Positions 8,081 through 17,368 are shown, counted from the first letter of the stretch. The stretch: 64,000 bases of DNA from Mesorhizobium sp. LSJC280B00 (GCF_000502835.1 NZ_AYVL01000004.1:73764-137763); one strand, 5' to 3'. Program-made: numbers and translations. Notes: a model not told the origin generated them from the sequence alone.

Positions 8081-9706
8081 ATGAGCGCGGCATCGATCCT
8101 GCGAACGGCCTGCACAACCGGCCGGCTTGCCATAGGCCTGCTGGCTGCGATTGTGCTGCTTGCCACCATTGCCGCGCCAAACGCAGCCTTCGCCCATGCG
8201 GCGCTGATCAAGGCCGAGCCGGCTGACGGTGCGGTGCTGGCGCAGAGCCCGTCGCAGATGTCGCTGACCTTCAGCGAGCCGGTTTCGCCGCTGGTGCTGA
8301 CGCTGGTGCGGCCCGACGGGACGTCGATCCCGCTGAGCTCTTTCCGGCTCAGCGGCCAGACCGTCGAGATTGACAATCCGCAGGCGCTGACGTCGGGCAC
8401 GCATGTGCTGAGCTGGCGGGTAATCTCCGCCGACGGGCATCCGGTCGGCGGCTCGGTGCTGTTCTCGGTCGGTGCGCCGAGTGCTGCGCCGGCCGCCTCC
8501 GAAGCTGTCGACCGGGCGCTTCGAACGGCGATCTGGATCGGCAAGGTTTTTCTATACATCGGCCTGTTTTTCGGCGTCGGCGGTGCCTTTGCGCAGGCCT
8601 GGCTGGCGCAAGGCGGCCGATCCGGCCAGAACATGATCGTCGCCGCGATCCTGTGCGGGCTGGCCGCCGCACTCTTGTCGCTCGGTTTCCAGGGGCTGGA
8701 TGCACTCGGCGCGCCGCTTGCCCGGCTGGCGCAGCCGGTCATCTGGCAGACCGGGCTTGGCACCAGCTTCGGCTGGACGGTGCTGATCGCGCTGATGGCG
8801 CTCGGCCTTGGCCTGCTATCGCTGGTCGTGCCGCCCGCCGACGCAAAGCCGCTGGCCTTGGCCGGACTGGTTGGCGTTGGCGCAGCACTTGCCGCCAGCG
8901 GGCATGCCAGTGCCGCCGAGCCGCAATGGCTGACCCGGCCGATGGTGTTTCTGCACGCCACTGGTATCGCCGTCTGGGCCGGGGCGCTGGCGCCGCTCGG
9001 TCTTGCCTTGAAACGGCAGCCGGACAAAGCCGGGCCGTTGCTGCGCCGGTTTTCACGAGCGATCCTGTTCGTCGTGGCGGTGCTTGCGGCAGCCGGCATC
9101 GTGCTCACCGTCATCCAGGTGCAAACGACGTCGGTGCTGGTCCATACCGCTTACGGCCGGCTGCTGCTGCTCAAGCTGGTGCTGCTCGTCTTTCTGTTCA
9201 CACTCGCCGCCGTCAATCGCTTCAAGCTTACGGCCCCGGCTGAGGCGGGCGAAACAGAAGTCCAGCGGCGGCTGGCCCGCTCGATCGCCATCGAGCTGCT
9301 GATCGTGCTGGCGATCTTCGGCGTTGCCGCCGGCTGGCGCTTCACGCCGCCGCCGCGCGCGCTGGCGATCGCCGCGGCACAGCCGGCGTCGGTGCATATC
9401 CACACGCTGCAAGCGATGGCCGACCTCAGCATTGCGCCCGGCCATGCCGGAGCTGTTGCCGCTTCGATCTTCATCATGACCGGCGATTTCGGCCCGCTCG
9501 ACGCCAAGCAGGTAACGCTGGTGCTGTCAAAGCCCGATTCCGGCATCGAACCCATCAAGCGCCCGGCGACGAAGCCCGGCGACGGTACCTGGCGCGTCGA
9601 CGATCTCGTCATCCCGGTCGCCGGCCGGTGGACGGCGCGGCTCGACATCCTGGTCTCGGATTTCGAGATGGTGAAGATAGAGGCGCCGATCGACATCAGG
9701 CCGTGA
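8081..9706 (+). CDS. CopC-CopD fusion: periplasmic copper-binding domain joined to copper-import membrane domain
   Basis: Single 541-aa protein for copper handling and probable uptake across the inner membrane. After a signal sequence the mature CopC domain begins at a His (FAHAALIKAEPADGAVL), continues with SQMSLTFSEPVSPL and ends with SADGHPVGGSVLFSV, holding the expected copper His residues. From about residue 145 on there are roughly eight hydrophobic segments of the CopD family, then a C-terminal soluble domain of about 120 residues (YtkA-like in position). I chose the ATG at 8081 because the signal peptide starts there; the frame extends upstream through the hairpin without a plausible start. 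Confidence 0.92.
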   Translation: MSAASILRTACTTGRLAIGLLAAIVLLATIAAPNAAFAHAALIKAEPADGAVLAQSPSQMSLTFSEPVSPLVLTLVRPDGTSIPLSSFRLSGQTVEIDNPQALTSGTHVLSWRVISADGHPVGGSVLFSVGAPSAAPAASEAVDRALRTAIWIGKVFLYIGLFFGVGGAFAQAWLAQGGRSGQNMIVAAILCGLAAALLSLGFQGLDALGAPLARLAQPVIWQTGLGTSFGWTVLIALMALGLGLLSLVVPPADAKPLALAGLVGVGAALAASGHASAAEPQWLTRPMVFLHATGIAVWAGALAPLGLALKRQPDKAGPLLRRFSRAILFVVAVLAAAGIVLTVIQVQTTSVLVHTAYGRLLLLKLVLLVFLFTLAAVNRFKLTAPAEAGETEVQRRLARSIAIELLIVLAIFGVAAGWRFTPPPRALAIAAAQPASVHIHTLQAMADLSIAPGHAGAVAASIFIMTGDFGPLDAKQVTLVLSKPDSGIEPIKRPATKPGDGTWRVDDLVIPVAGRWTARLDILVSDFEMVKIEAPIDIRP

Positions 9707-9846
9707 AGACGGCGCTGGTCCGCGCAACACAATTCGGCGAGGCGGTTGACGCGGCCGCGAACCCCCGTCAATCATCGCCATCAAGAACGGGCGTCCAACC
9801 CAATCGCGGGCTCAAACCAACAAGATCCGAAAGCAGGGAAGAAACG

Positions 9847-11271
9847 ATGGAAAAAGCCGAAATAGGCCTGATCGGCCTTGGCACGATGGGCTCCAACCTG
9901 GCGCTCAATATCGCCGAGAAGGGGCACCGCATCGCCGTCTTCAATCGCACCGCGGCGCGCACCGATGCCTTTGTCGAAAATGCCGGCGCGCTTCGGGATA
10001 GGGTGGTGCCCTGCTACAGCCTCGAAGAACTGGCCGCCGCGATCCGGCCGCCGCGGCCGATCATCATCATGGTGCTGGCCGGCAAGCCGGTCGACGAGCA
10101 GATCGCGGCATTGCGCGGCGTGCTGTCGGCCAACGACATCGTCATCGACGCCGGCAATGCCAATTTCCGCGATACGATGCGGCGCTTCTCCGAGCTTACC
10201 GATTCGGGCCTGACCTTCATCGGCATGGGCGTGTCCGGCGGCGAGGAGGGCGCACGCCACGGTCCCTCTATCATGGTCGGCGGCACCGAAGAGTCCTGGA
10301 AGCGCGTCGAAAAGGTGCTGACCGCGATCTCGGCCAAGTTCAAGGGCGAGCCTTGCGCGGCGTGGCTTGGCACCGACGGCGCCGGCCATTTCGTCAAGAC
10401 CATCCACAACGGCATCGAATATGCCGACATGCAGATGATCGCCGAGATCTACGGCATATTGCGCGACGGGCTCGGCATGGGGCCGAAAGAGATCGCTGAG
10501 GTGTTTTCGCAGTGGAACACGGGCCGGCTCAACTCGTACCTGATCGAGATCACCGCCAAGGTGCTGGCCGCCGACGATCCCAAGACCGGCAAACCGGTGG
10601 TCGACATCATCCTCGACCGCGCCGGCCAGAAAGGCACCGGCAAATGGTCGGTGATCGAGGCGCAGCAGCTCGGCATTCCGGCCACCGCGATCGAGGCGGC
10701 TGTGGCGGCACGCGTACTGTCGTCGATCAAGGACGAGCGGCTTGCCGCCGAAAAGGTCTATGGCGGCGGCGTGAGCAAGATTTCCGGAGACAGGGACGCC
10801 CTGCTCGCCGATCTCGAGCTGGCTCTGTTTGCCGGCAAGATCGCCGCCTACGCGCAAGGCTTCGCGGTGATGAGCGGCGCGTCGAAGGAATTCAACTGGA
10901 ACCTGCCGATGCCGGTCATCGCCAAGATCTGGCGGGCCGGCTGCATCATCCGCTCGCAATTGCTGGATACGATGGCGGAGGCCTTCGGCGGCGGCGGCGC
11001 GGCCACCAACCTGTTGATGGCGCCGGCTTTCGTTTCATTGATGCAGGAGGCACATCCGTCGCTTCGCCGTGTCGTCGCAAGGGCGGCCGAAGCCGGCTCG
11101 CCGGTGCCGGCCCTGTCATCTGCACTTGCCTATTTCGACAGTTACCGGCAGGGCCGCGGCACTTCGAACCTGATCCAGGCGCAGCGCGATTTCTTCGGCG
11201 CGCACGGCTTCGAGCGCATCGATGGGCAGGGTGCTTTCCATGGCCCGTGGGGGAGTGGGGCGGCGGGTTAG
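9847..11271 (+). CDS. gnd: 6-phosphogluconate dehydrogenase, decarboxylating
   Basis: Cytoplasmic pentose-phosphate pathway enzyme: 6-phosphogluconate + NADP+ to ribulose 5-phosphate + CO2 + NADPH. 474 aa, the usual length. The Rossmann motif GLGTMG is at residues 10-15. The substrate and catalytic region shows MGVSGGEEGARHGPS, the HFVKTIHNGIEYADMQ motif with catalytic Lys and the invariant HNG, and RAGQKGTGKWS. The C-terminal helical domain ends with the RGTSNLIQAQRDFFGAHGF pattern. GGGAAG upstream supports the ATG. It stands alone between the copper operon and a small unknown gene. Confidence 0.97.
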   Translation: MEKAEIGLIGLGTMGSNLALNIAEKGHRIAVFNRTAARTDAFVENAGALRDRVVPCYSLEELAAAIRPPRPIIIMVLAGKPVDEQIAALRGVLSANDIVIDAGNANFRDTMRRFSELTDSGLTFIGMGVSGGEEGARHGPSIMVGGTEESWKRVEKVLTAISAKFKGEPCAAWLGTDGAGHFVKTIHNGIEYADMQMIAEIYGILRDGLGMGPKEIAEVFSQWNTGRLNSYLIEITAKVLAADDPKTGKPVVDIILDRAGQKGTGKWSVIEAQQLGIPATAIEAAVAARVLSSIKDERLAAEKVYGGGVSKISGDRDALLADLELALFAGKIAAYAQGFAVMSGASKEFNWNLPMPVIAKIWRAGCIIRSQLLDTMAEAFGGGGAATNLLMAPAFVSLMQEAHPSLRRVVARAAEAGSPVPALSSALAYFDSYRQGRGTSNLIQAQRDFFGAHGFERIDGQGAFHGPWGSGAAG

Positions 11272-11458
11272 CGCCGCGACTTGGACCTAGAGCCCAATTT
11301 TGTGGTTGTCAGAAGGCAGATATCTCCAGCCACCAACTGGGTGTCGGTTCGCGCCAGGAACCTGCTATGCCGGTAGAGACGATTGACGGTCTCATCGGTA
11401 TCGGCGGAGCCGCGAATCTGTGGTAAGGCGCCGCTCAACCAACCAAAGGACGACACCT

Positions 11459-11689
11459 GTGAGCGAACCGACCGTGGCCCAGGCGACCGAAAGTATCTAT
11501 GCCTCGCTGCGGGCGGACAATGCCGACATCGACGCACATATCGCGACGCTTAAAGCGGCACTGACACGAGAAGGGATAAAACAGGCGGTGTTCGATCCGA
11601 TCAAGTTGGCGCAGAACAACCGCTCGGGGCGCAAGTTGATGCAGGCCTATTTTCGGCAGCGCGGCGTGAGCGTGAGGTTTTCGGACTAG
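11459..11689 (+). CDS. Small conserved-looking protein of unknown function
   Basis: 76 aa, acidic in the first half and basic at the C-terminus (NNRSGRKLMQAYFRQRGVSV). No signal peptide or membrane segment. The GTG start has AAGGA eight bases upstream. Codon use matches the GC-rich host genes, unlike the islet that follows. I do not recognise the family. It is the last host-like gene before the islet. Confidence 0.6.
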   Translation: MSEPTVAQATESIYASLRADNADIDAHIATLKAALTREGIKQAVFDPIKLAQNNRSGRKLMQAYFRQRGVSVRFSD

Positions 11690-12204
11690 TAGAGCCGCGC
11701 TCGGGTGATCTCAAGCGCGCCGTTGGGAGTTCTCGGGCCGGTCCGGCGGTTCGCCATCTGGACGTCGGGACTGCGCCGCATGTCGGCCGTTGAACTCAGC
11801 TGTCCCACCCTGTGAAAGCGGACATTGCCAACTACCGCGCTGGAGCTCGCGATCGTGCCTCATGACGGATACTGGGATCAGCTTGACCATTGCGTGGAAG
11901 CCTAGCTCGTCAGCCACGCCGCTGGAGGGCGCGACGCGTCGAGAGCGCAGACGATCCGGGCCTCAAAGATTGTTGCGACGTCCGATAGCGGTATTATTAG
12001 TGGAGAAATCAATCTTCGGATCGCGAAGAAAGTTTTTAAGGCTTTGCTATCAGGCCTGTGTTCCGCTCAGCCACATGCCGGTGGATTCAATGTGGTCTCC
12101 TAGCGGCCGGCGATTCTGAGATTTGCTTAGAATAAAGCGCCCGGCCTCTCTCGATCTCGCCGAGCCTTGACTGCTCGCCTATCCTCAAATGCTGGGAATG
12201 CGCT
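11690..12204. other. Gene-free stretch at the left edge of the islet, with a repeat fragment
   Basis: I see no convincing gene here. The part from about 11700 to 11960 is host-like in composition and the rest becomes AT-richer. Positions about 11797-11830 (CAGCTGTCCCACC then TGAAAGCGGACA) resemble 13381-13415, and weakly 15795-15820, suggesting remnants of a dispersed sequence. Confidence 0.4.
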
Positions 12205-13095
12205 ATGGATGTCGTCATGAGACAGTCGCCTGGCAATCTGAGTACCGAAGCGCGCATCTACGCGAAAAATCTCGCTTACGAGATTGCTCGACGAGAGAGG
12301 ATAGGCGCGCCTATGCTCGATCCCGGCGGCAAGGCGACGACGTGGCGCGATGCGCAAGTAGCGCTGCGTCACGCGTTCATGGATGAAGGATCGCCGCCGC
12401 GACGGGTAAAGCTTCTTGATGCCGCCGCTGCTCGTATGGAGCGCCTCTCTCCCTCTGATCGTGGTTTTCGCATAGCGCTATTTTCGGAAGGCAGCCGGCA
12501 GGCATCGATATTCGATCTGCGCATGCTGGTGCATGGCAGCCATCCGCTTGAAGGGCTGGAGCACGAAAGAGGAGTAACTGCGCTATGCGCCACCTTCACA
12601 ACGAAGCGCAGCAAGCGCGACGCTTTTAATGTCGTCCCATCTGTTTACCTTTCCGATCACACCATCGGGCGCCTACGCGAGCGTTCTGAGCAATGGAGTA
12701 CCCCCGAGGCTGGGTTAGCTGCTCTGCATATCGCGACCGTTGCTGCCGATCTTGCGCGTCCTGACCATCGGTTGAGTTTCTTGAAGATGTCTTCGCTGTC
12801 CTGCGCTATCGATGGAGGTATCCTTACGGGAGCGATGCGACGCAGCCCCGTCGACCATGGGACCATTCCCCTATGGGACGTGCGCACGCTGCTCGATGAC
12901 GATTTCAAACTCAATCCGGCGACTGTTCAGCAGGCCAGTCAGGTCGCCGAGCTTGTCACTCGCGTCCTAGTAGGTGGCGAGAACTGGATGACGATCAGCC
13001 TTCAATCGAGGAACAGTGACGCGATCGATTTCGTTGAGCCGCACGAGGATCACGTCACAGCGACGCTGCGCGCTCGAATGGGAGCCAAGCACTGA
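12205..13095 (+). CDS. Islet protein of unknown function, 296 aa
   Basis: I do not recognise this protein. It is predicted soluble and cytoplasmic, mixed charge, with no signal peptide, membrane segment or obvious nucleotide-binding loop. A central segment around SDHTIGRLRERSEQWSTPEA and a C-terminal MTISLQSRNSDAIDFVEP are the most distinctive stretches. GGGA lies eight bases before the ATG; an in-frame ATG four codons later is the alternative. Its codon use is less GC-biased at third positions than in flanking host genes, which fits acquisition by transfer. The nearest gene on the same strand is the DUF262-AlbA_2 fusion, 712 bp downstream, so a common transcript is possible but not shown. 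Confidence 0.6.
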   Translation: MDVVMRQSPGNLSTEARIYAKNLAYEIARRERIGAPMLDPGGKATTWRDAQVALRHAFMDEGSPPRRVKLLDAAAARMERLSPSDRGFRIALFSEGSRQASIFDLRMLVHGSHPLEGLEHERGVTALCATFTTKRSKRDAFNVVPSVYLSDHTIGRLRERSEQWSTPEAGLAALHIATVAADLARPDHRLSFLKMSSLSCAIDGGILTGAMRRSPVDHGTIPLWDVRTLLDDDFKLNPATVQQASQVAELVTRVLVGGENWMTISLQSRNSDAIDFVEPHEDHVTATLRARMGAKH

Positions 13096-13807
13096 CGCGC
13101 GGTGGGCGGCGAATGAAAGACCATCCTCGGTTCTCCGGATGACAATGCTAGCCGCGCCGGCAGCGCAGAGGGCATGGGTGGCCTGTCGACAGCTGACCTC
13201 CACGTACCGCTGCCAACCGAACTTGACTTGAAGAGGGTGGCGGTCATGCTCGTCGTGCCGAACGGGGGGATTCCTGTGCAGCTACCGAGATAGGGTCGGG
13301 ATCTGAATGTCAGCTTCTCACTCTAATAGATGCCGTAGACGCGGCCGGAAGCGGGCGTTCTAAGTGCCCGTGACGAATGGCAGCTATCCCACCGTCGGTG
13401 CCTGAAAGCGGACAGTCTGGAATCGGCCCTATATCCGCGACGGGAAATCATTTCCCACGTGGAAGCATCCTGGACGACGTCTACGGCACCTATTGGGTGG
13501 GAAACAGACGGGCAGCTTTTGGATAAGATCACCGAAGCAGACAGCTACCAACTATCTCGTTGGTGGCCGGAACAACCCGGCAGCTTTTAGTGCGGCAGGC
13601 GGCAATAGCTGGCGTCCGGGACCTTTCCCGCTTGTCACCGCGGTCGAGCTGCGGGTCGATGCTCCTGCGGGTGAGCAGGCATGAGCTTCGACCTCTACGC
13701 TGTGGTGAAATTCTTTGGATCTGTGGGGAAGTCGGACTGCCGGATGATGACGTAGGAAGTTGCTTGCTATACTACCAGTGCGATCTATTGGTCTTGTTGG
13801 AGTTAAA
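13096..13807. other. Gene-free stretch inside the islet, with decayed repeats
   Basis: No reading frame here looks coding. The region contains 13405-13429, with GGACAGTCTGGAATCGGCCC matching GGACGGTCCGGAATCGGCCC at about 15800-15819 in 18 of 20 positions. Nearby the block GGCAGCTTTT occurs twice (about 13510 and 13580). This looks like debris from earlier insertions rather than a regulatory region, though a promoter for the downstream gene must lie at its right end. Confidence 0.45.
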
Positions 13808-15586
13808 ATGACCGTTTCGCCTCAAGGGATGAGCATTCAAGCCTTGTATCGGCTCTATCGGGACCAGAGTCTGCTGGTGAACCGTCAGTATCAGCGCAAG
13901 CTGGTCTGGACCGTCTCTGAGAAGCAACGGCTAATCGACAGTCTTCTCAAAGATTATCCATTGCCGCTGTTCTTGCTCGCCGAAATCACCAGCGCAGACG
14001 GGCAAACCGTGATGGAAATCATCGACGGTATGCAGCGGTTGAACGCCATTTTTAGCTACATCGAGCATGGGTTCACTTGGGAAGATAAAGCGTTCGATAT
14101 TGAGGAATTTGCTCGGGCCCGGCAGGCGGCAGAAGCAGGGCTTTTTGTGTCCTTTGGCGGCGACGTGAAGCGATTAGATGCCAAGTCCTGTGCCAATTTG
14201 CTGGACTATCAGCTGGCCGTAACAGTGTTTCCTGGTGAACAGCCGGAGCGCATCACCCAAGTTTTCGGCCGAATCAATTCCGGGGGCAAGCAGCTCAGCG
14301 ACCAGGAACGGCGCCAGGCCGGCGTTCTCACCCCATTTGCCGAGACCATCAGGACCTTGGCAGCAGAAATTCGTGGTGACGTATCTCGGGAGACCCTTCT
14401 CCTCAGCCAGATGCCTGAGATCAGCATTGAGACCAGCCGTAACCCCCACGGATACAAGCTGAAAGCTGAGGACATTTTCTGGTGCTACCAAGGCATCCTT
14501 CGCACAGGTGACCTGCGTGATAGCGATGATGAGCAGGTTTTAGCTGACATCTGTGCGTCCATTTTGTTCGAAGAGCCGGTTGAGGCCTCAGGAGATTTCC
14601 TGGACAAGCTTTATACCCCGGGGACCACGCAGCACACGGACGTCAACACTCGTTTGAACGCTCATGGTCGAGAGACATTAATCCTTCAGGTGAAGACGGT
14701 CTTTTCGATAATCCGAAAGACGCTGGAAGACTCGTCCGTGGAGCGCTTTTTCTTTCGCTCGACGGTATATCCAAAGCCGACTTCGAATGCACAGAAGTCC
14801 CCGTTTTTCGCTGTGTTCATGGCATTTTACGAGCTTATCTTCAGAGAGGGTATGACCCCATCGAACGGGGATGCGATCGTGAAGTCTTTGAATAATCTCA
14901 CTGATCGAATTAAAGTCGGGCAGAAGCACATCAAGTCGGAAGACCGCAAAGAAAACGTCGCTGTCGTCAATGGCCTCATCCGTGGCTCCTTCGTGAAGGC
15001 AGACGTGGCGGCCCTAACGCACGGCCCGGGGATGCTTTTCGATTTTGAGAATTCCATTCGCAGGTCGAAGACCGAGACACCCCGTTATGAATTCAAACAG
15101 GGGATTCTGCGACTCGACAACACCCGTGACATCGACGAGGCCTTGCTTGGATCACTGGTAGAAACCATGTGTGCGATAGCCAATATCGGGCCCGGCGCCG
15201 ATGGCTATCTCTTCCTCGGCATTGCCGACAAACCGAAAGATGCCGAGCGGGTCAAAGAGCTCGATCATATCGAGCCCGTTAATTTTGAGCATGTTCAAAT
15301 CGTCGGTATCGACCGTGAGGCAAAAGTATTGGGCCTTCAGCTCGATCGGTATATTCGAAAAGTGGAGGACGCCATTTCCAATTCAGGTATGGTCGATCCG
15401 CTCAAAACCCAAATCCTGAGTTCAATGGATGTCGTGACATTTAAGGGGCACTCCGTTCTTCGAGTGCGCATACCGAAACAAACGACGGTGTCATTTGTAA
15501 AGGACGCATGCTTCGTTCGAAATGGCACAGGGACTCACGCGGCAACGGGGCCGCAGATCGCTGCAGTTGCCAAGCTTTTCATGTAG
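13808..15586 (+). CDS. DUF262 (ParB/GmrS-like) - AlbA_2 fusion protein, candidate defence protein
   Basis: 592 aa. Residues 1-230 are a DUF262 domain: QYQRKLVW at 27-34, the hallmark DGxQR as IIDGMQRLNAIF (D73-R77), and FGRINSGGKQLSDQERRQAG at 153-172. DUF262 is the ParB-fold NTPase/nickase-type domain of the modification-dependent enzyme GmrSD and the phosphorothioate-sensing SspE. A helical middle follows. Residues about 424-585 resemble the Schlafen-type AlbA_2 domain (RYEFKQG, AIANIGPGADGYLFLGIADK, CFVRNGTGTHAAT). No C-terminal DUF1524 HNH nuclease is present. GGAG precedes the ATG by six bases. It lies in the islet with less GC-rich codon use. Function is inferred from the domains; it could also be regulatory. 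Confidence 0.85.
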   Translation: MTVSPQGMSIQALYRLYRDQSLLVNRQYQRKLVWTVSEKQRLIDSLLKDYPLPLFLLAEITSADGQTVMEIIDGMQRLNAIFSYIEHGFTWEDKAFDIEEFARARQAAEAGLFVSFGGDVKRLDAKSCANLLDYQLAVTVFPGEQPERITQVFGRINSGGKQLSDQERRQAGVLTPFAETIRTLAAEIRGDVSRETLLLSQMPEISIETSRNPHGYKLKAEDIFWCYQGILRTGDLRDSDDEQVLADICASILFEEPVEASGDFLDKLYTPGTTQHTDVNTRLNAHGRETLILQVKTVFSIIRKTLEDSSVERFFFRSTVYPKPTSNAQKSPFFAVFMAFYELIFREGMTPSNGDAIVKSLNNLTDRIKVGQKHIKSEDRKENVAVVNGLIRGSFVKADVAALTHGPGMLFDFENSIRRSKTETPRYEFKQGILRLDNTRDIDEALLGSLVETMCAIANIGPGADGYLFLGIADKPKDAERVKELDHIEPVNFEHVQIVGIDREAKVLGLQLDRYIRKVEDAISNSGMVDPLKTQILSSMDVVTFKGHSVLRVRIPKQTTVSFVKDACFVRNGTGTHAATGPQIAAVAKLFM

Positions 15587-15937
15587 GCAGGGTTGTTTGA
15601 GGCTATGGACGGCAGCTGCGCAACGCTTCCTTAGAAAGCGCTGAGACGTCTCAACCAGCGATGTCAGATGGAAAACTGCTAATGCGCAGCCTGTGTCAAT
15701 TTTGAACGGCGGCTTTCAGGTCAGGTATCGCGCATCGCGTGCGTCCCAAAATGAGGTCGGTGGCCGAACGGCGGCTTATCACCGAAATCTTCTAAAACCG
15801 GACGGTCCGGAATCGGCCCCAAGGTGCCAGTCAGGAGCGCGCATTTTGCAGCCAAGTGGAGTCATTTGGCGTCGCAGAAATGCGGTTAAGACAAATAGAT
15901 GGAGCGGGATGCCCAGTTCAATTTGAACGTATCCCGC
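15587..15937. other. Gene-free stretch at the right edge of the islet
   Basis: No gene is seen. It holds the second copy of the GGAC(A/G)GTC(T/C)GGAATCGGCCC repeat at about 15800-15819. Codon-like structure typical of the host resumes at the LacI-family gene whose stop is at 15938. No tRNA, integrase or obvious attachment-site duplication was found on either side of the islet. Confidence 0.4.
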
Positions 15938-16987
15938 TCACGCCGGGCGGCGATAGGCCTGCACTTCGCCCGGCTCGCTCAGGCTTTGCAGGGTGCCGGG
16001 TGCGGCGCCGCCGATCCAGCCCAGCACCGAGCGGGCGAGTTCGGCGCCGGCCAGTCGGAAGTTCTCGTTGACGACCAGCAATTCGCTGCGAAACAGGTGC
16101 AGAAGCTCCGACGATTGTTTGGACACCACATCGACATCGCGGCCAAGCTTGAGGCCGGCGTCTTCGATGCCGGCGACGATGGCGAGCGTCGCGGCGGCGG
16201 CGCTGCTGATGAAACCGTCGGGGCGGCTTTCGCGGCGCATCAGCTGTGCGGTCCGCATTCTGATCTGCTCGATCGAATGATCGATCGAAACGGTGTTGAA
16301 CGGAATCTCGCTGGCGCCGACCTCGCTCAGCGCATCGGCAAAGCCTGCGAGCGTGTGGCCGTGATAGGTCAGCTCGACCGGCGGCGCCAACAGAGCCAGG
16401 CGGCGGCGGCCGAGGCCGGCCAGATGGCGCACTGCCTCGGCTGCGAAAGCGTAATTGTCGAAATCATGGTAGGGATGGATCAGCCCCATATCGGTGCGGC
16501 CATGCGTGGCAAAGGGGATGCCGCGCTCCAGCATATAACGGGCCCTCGGATCGTTCGGCTGCGTGCGCGAAATGATGACGCCGTCGGCTGAACCGGTTTC
16601 CACGAGGTAGCGGATCGGGTCGAGCGGATCCTGCGAGCGCGAGTAGGGTGTCACGATCAAATGGTAGGGCGTGTCGGCAATGACTTCGGAAACGCCGTAG
16701 ATGATATCCGAGACAAAGCTCATGATCTCGTGCTCGGTGTTGAGCACAAGGCTGATGACATTGGTCTTGCCGGTGCGCAGGCGGACGCCGGCACGGTTGG
16801 GCCGATAACCGATCTGCTTGGCGACAAGCTGGACGCGCCGCCTGGTCTCGGCGCCGATCTCGGGCGCATCCTTCAGCGCGCGCGACACGGTGGTGACGCC
16901 CAGCCCGGTCATGAAGGCGAGCGTCTTCAGTGTCGGCCGGCCCGGGCCCGACGCTTCGTCGGCCTTCTCTTTTTGATGCCTGTTCAT
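15938..16987 (-). CDS. LacI-family transcriptional regulator of the adjacent sugar operon
   Basis: Repressor, 349 aa. The helix-turn-helix lies at about residues 19-45 (LKTLAFMTGLGVTTVSRAL), followed by the hinge (RRVQLVAKQIGYRPNRAGVR) and a periplasmic-binding-like sensor domain. It is divergent from a CUT1 importer operon, and the 395 bp between them hold two near-identical LacI-type operators, one next to each gene. Autorepression and repression of the importer, relieved by the sugar or its phosphate, is the expected logic. It resembles AglR-type regulators of rhizobial glucoside uptake in layout, but the effector is unknown. Confidence 0.93.
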   Translation of the reverse strand: MNRHQKEKADEASGPGRPTLKTLAFMTGLGVTTVSRALKDAPEIGAETRRRVQLVAKQIGYRPNRAGVRLRTGKTNVISLVLNTEHEIMSFVSDIIYGVSEVIADTPYHLIVTPYSRSQDPLDPIRYLVETGSADGVIISRTQPNDPRARYMLERGIPFATHGRTDMGLIHPYHDFDNYAFAAEAVRHLAGLGRRRLALLAPPVELTYHGHTLAGFADALSEVGASEIPFNTVSIDHSIEQIRMRTAQLMRRESRPDGFISSAAAATLAIVAGIEDAGLKLGRDVDVVSKQSSELLHLFRSELLVVNENFRLAGAELARSVLGWIGGAAPGTLQSLSEPGEVQAYRRPA

Positions 16988-17084
16988 TCGTCCCGCCCCG
17001 TCAGGCGCATAGCAGTTGCCGGGCAGGCCGGCAATCGGCGGGCCGCGGGTACGCCGCGGGCCTTCACCGAATGAGACCGCTATA

Positions 17085-17104
17085 TACTGAAACGTTACAG
17101 ATTG
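17085..17104. promoter_or_regulatory. LacI-type operator next to the regulator gene
   Basis: The core CTGAAACGTTACAG at 17087-17100 is centred on AACGTT and is the exact reverse complement of the core CTGTAACGTTTCAG at 17352-17365. It lies about 100 bp upstream of the regulator start. Central CG palindromes of this kind are typical LacI-family sites. Confidence 0.75.
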
Positions 17105-17348
17105 TCACTGCCGTGGCGATATCACTGGTGACAGGCGCAAAACGAGCGGCACTCCGGTCGGCGCAAAAAACAGCGACAGAAGGGGCTTTTCCGGTTTTCT
17201 GGCGTCGCAGCATCAACTTTTTGCAGTGCAACCTCTCCAGTTGCGGTGCGGTAGGTCGGCGAGCCGCGCGATTTTATTCGCGCTTCGAAAAAATTTGATG
17301 CCGGATTTGCCTGAGGGGTTGCGCGTCCGAAGCAATTGCCGTATCGAA

Positions 17349-17368
17349 AATCTGTAACGTTTCAGATT
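17349..17368. promoter_or_regulatory. LacI-type operator next to the importer operon
   Basis: AATCTGTAACGTTTCAGATT is a 20-bp near-perfect inverted repeat with only the two T positions flanking the AACGTT core breaking symmetry. It ends two bases before the GGGAGGA ribosome site of the binding protein gene. A bound repressor would therefore block elongation or the leader rather than the -35 box. Confidence 0.8.

Noticed and set aside
13808..15586. Complete GmrSD restriction enzyme
   Set aside because: The DUF1524 nuclease part is missing; the C-terminal domain is AlbA_2-like instead.
11690..15937. Prophage or integrative element
   Set aside because: No integrase, structural genes, tRNA or attachment-site duplication was seen.
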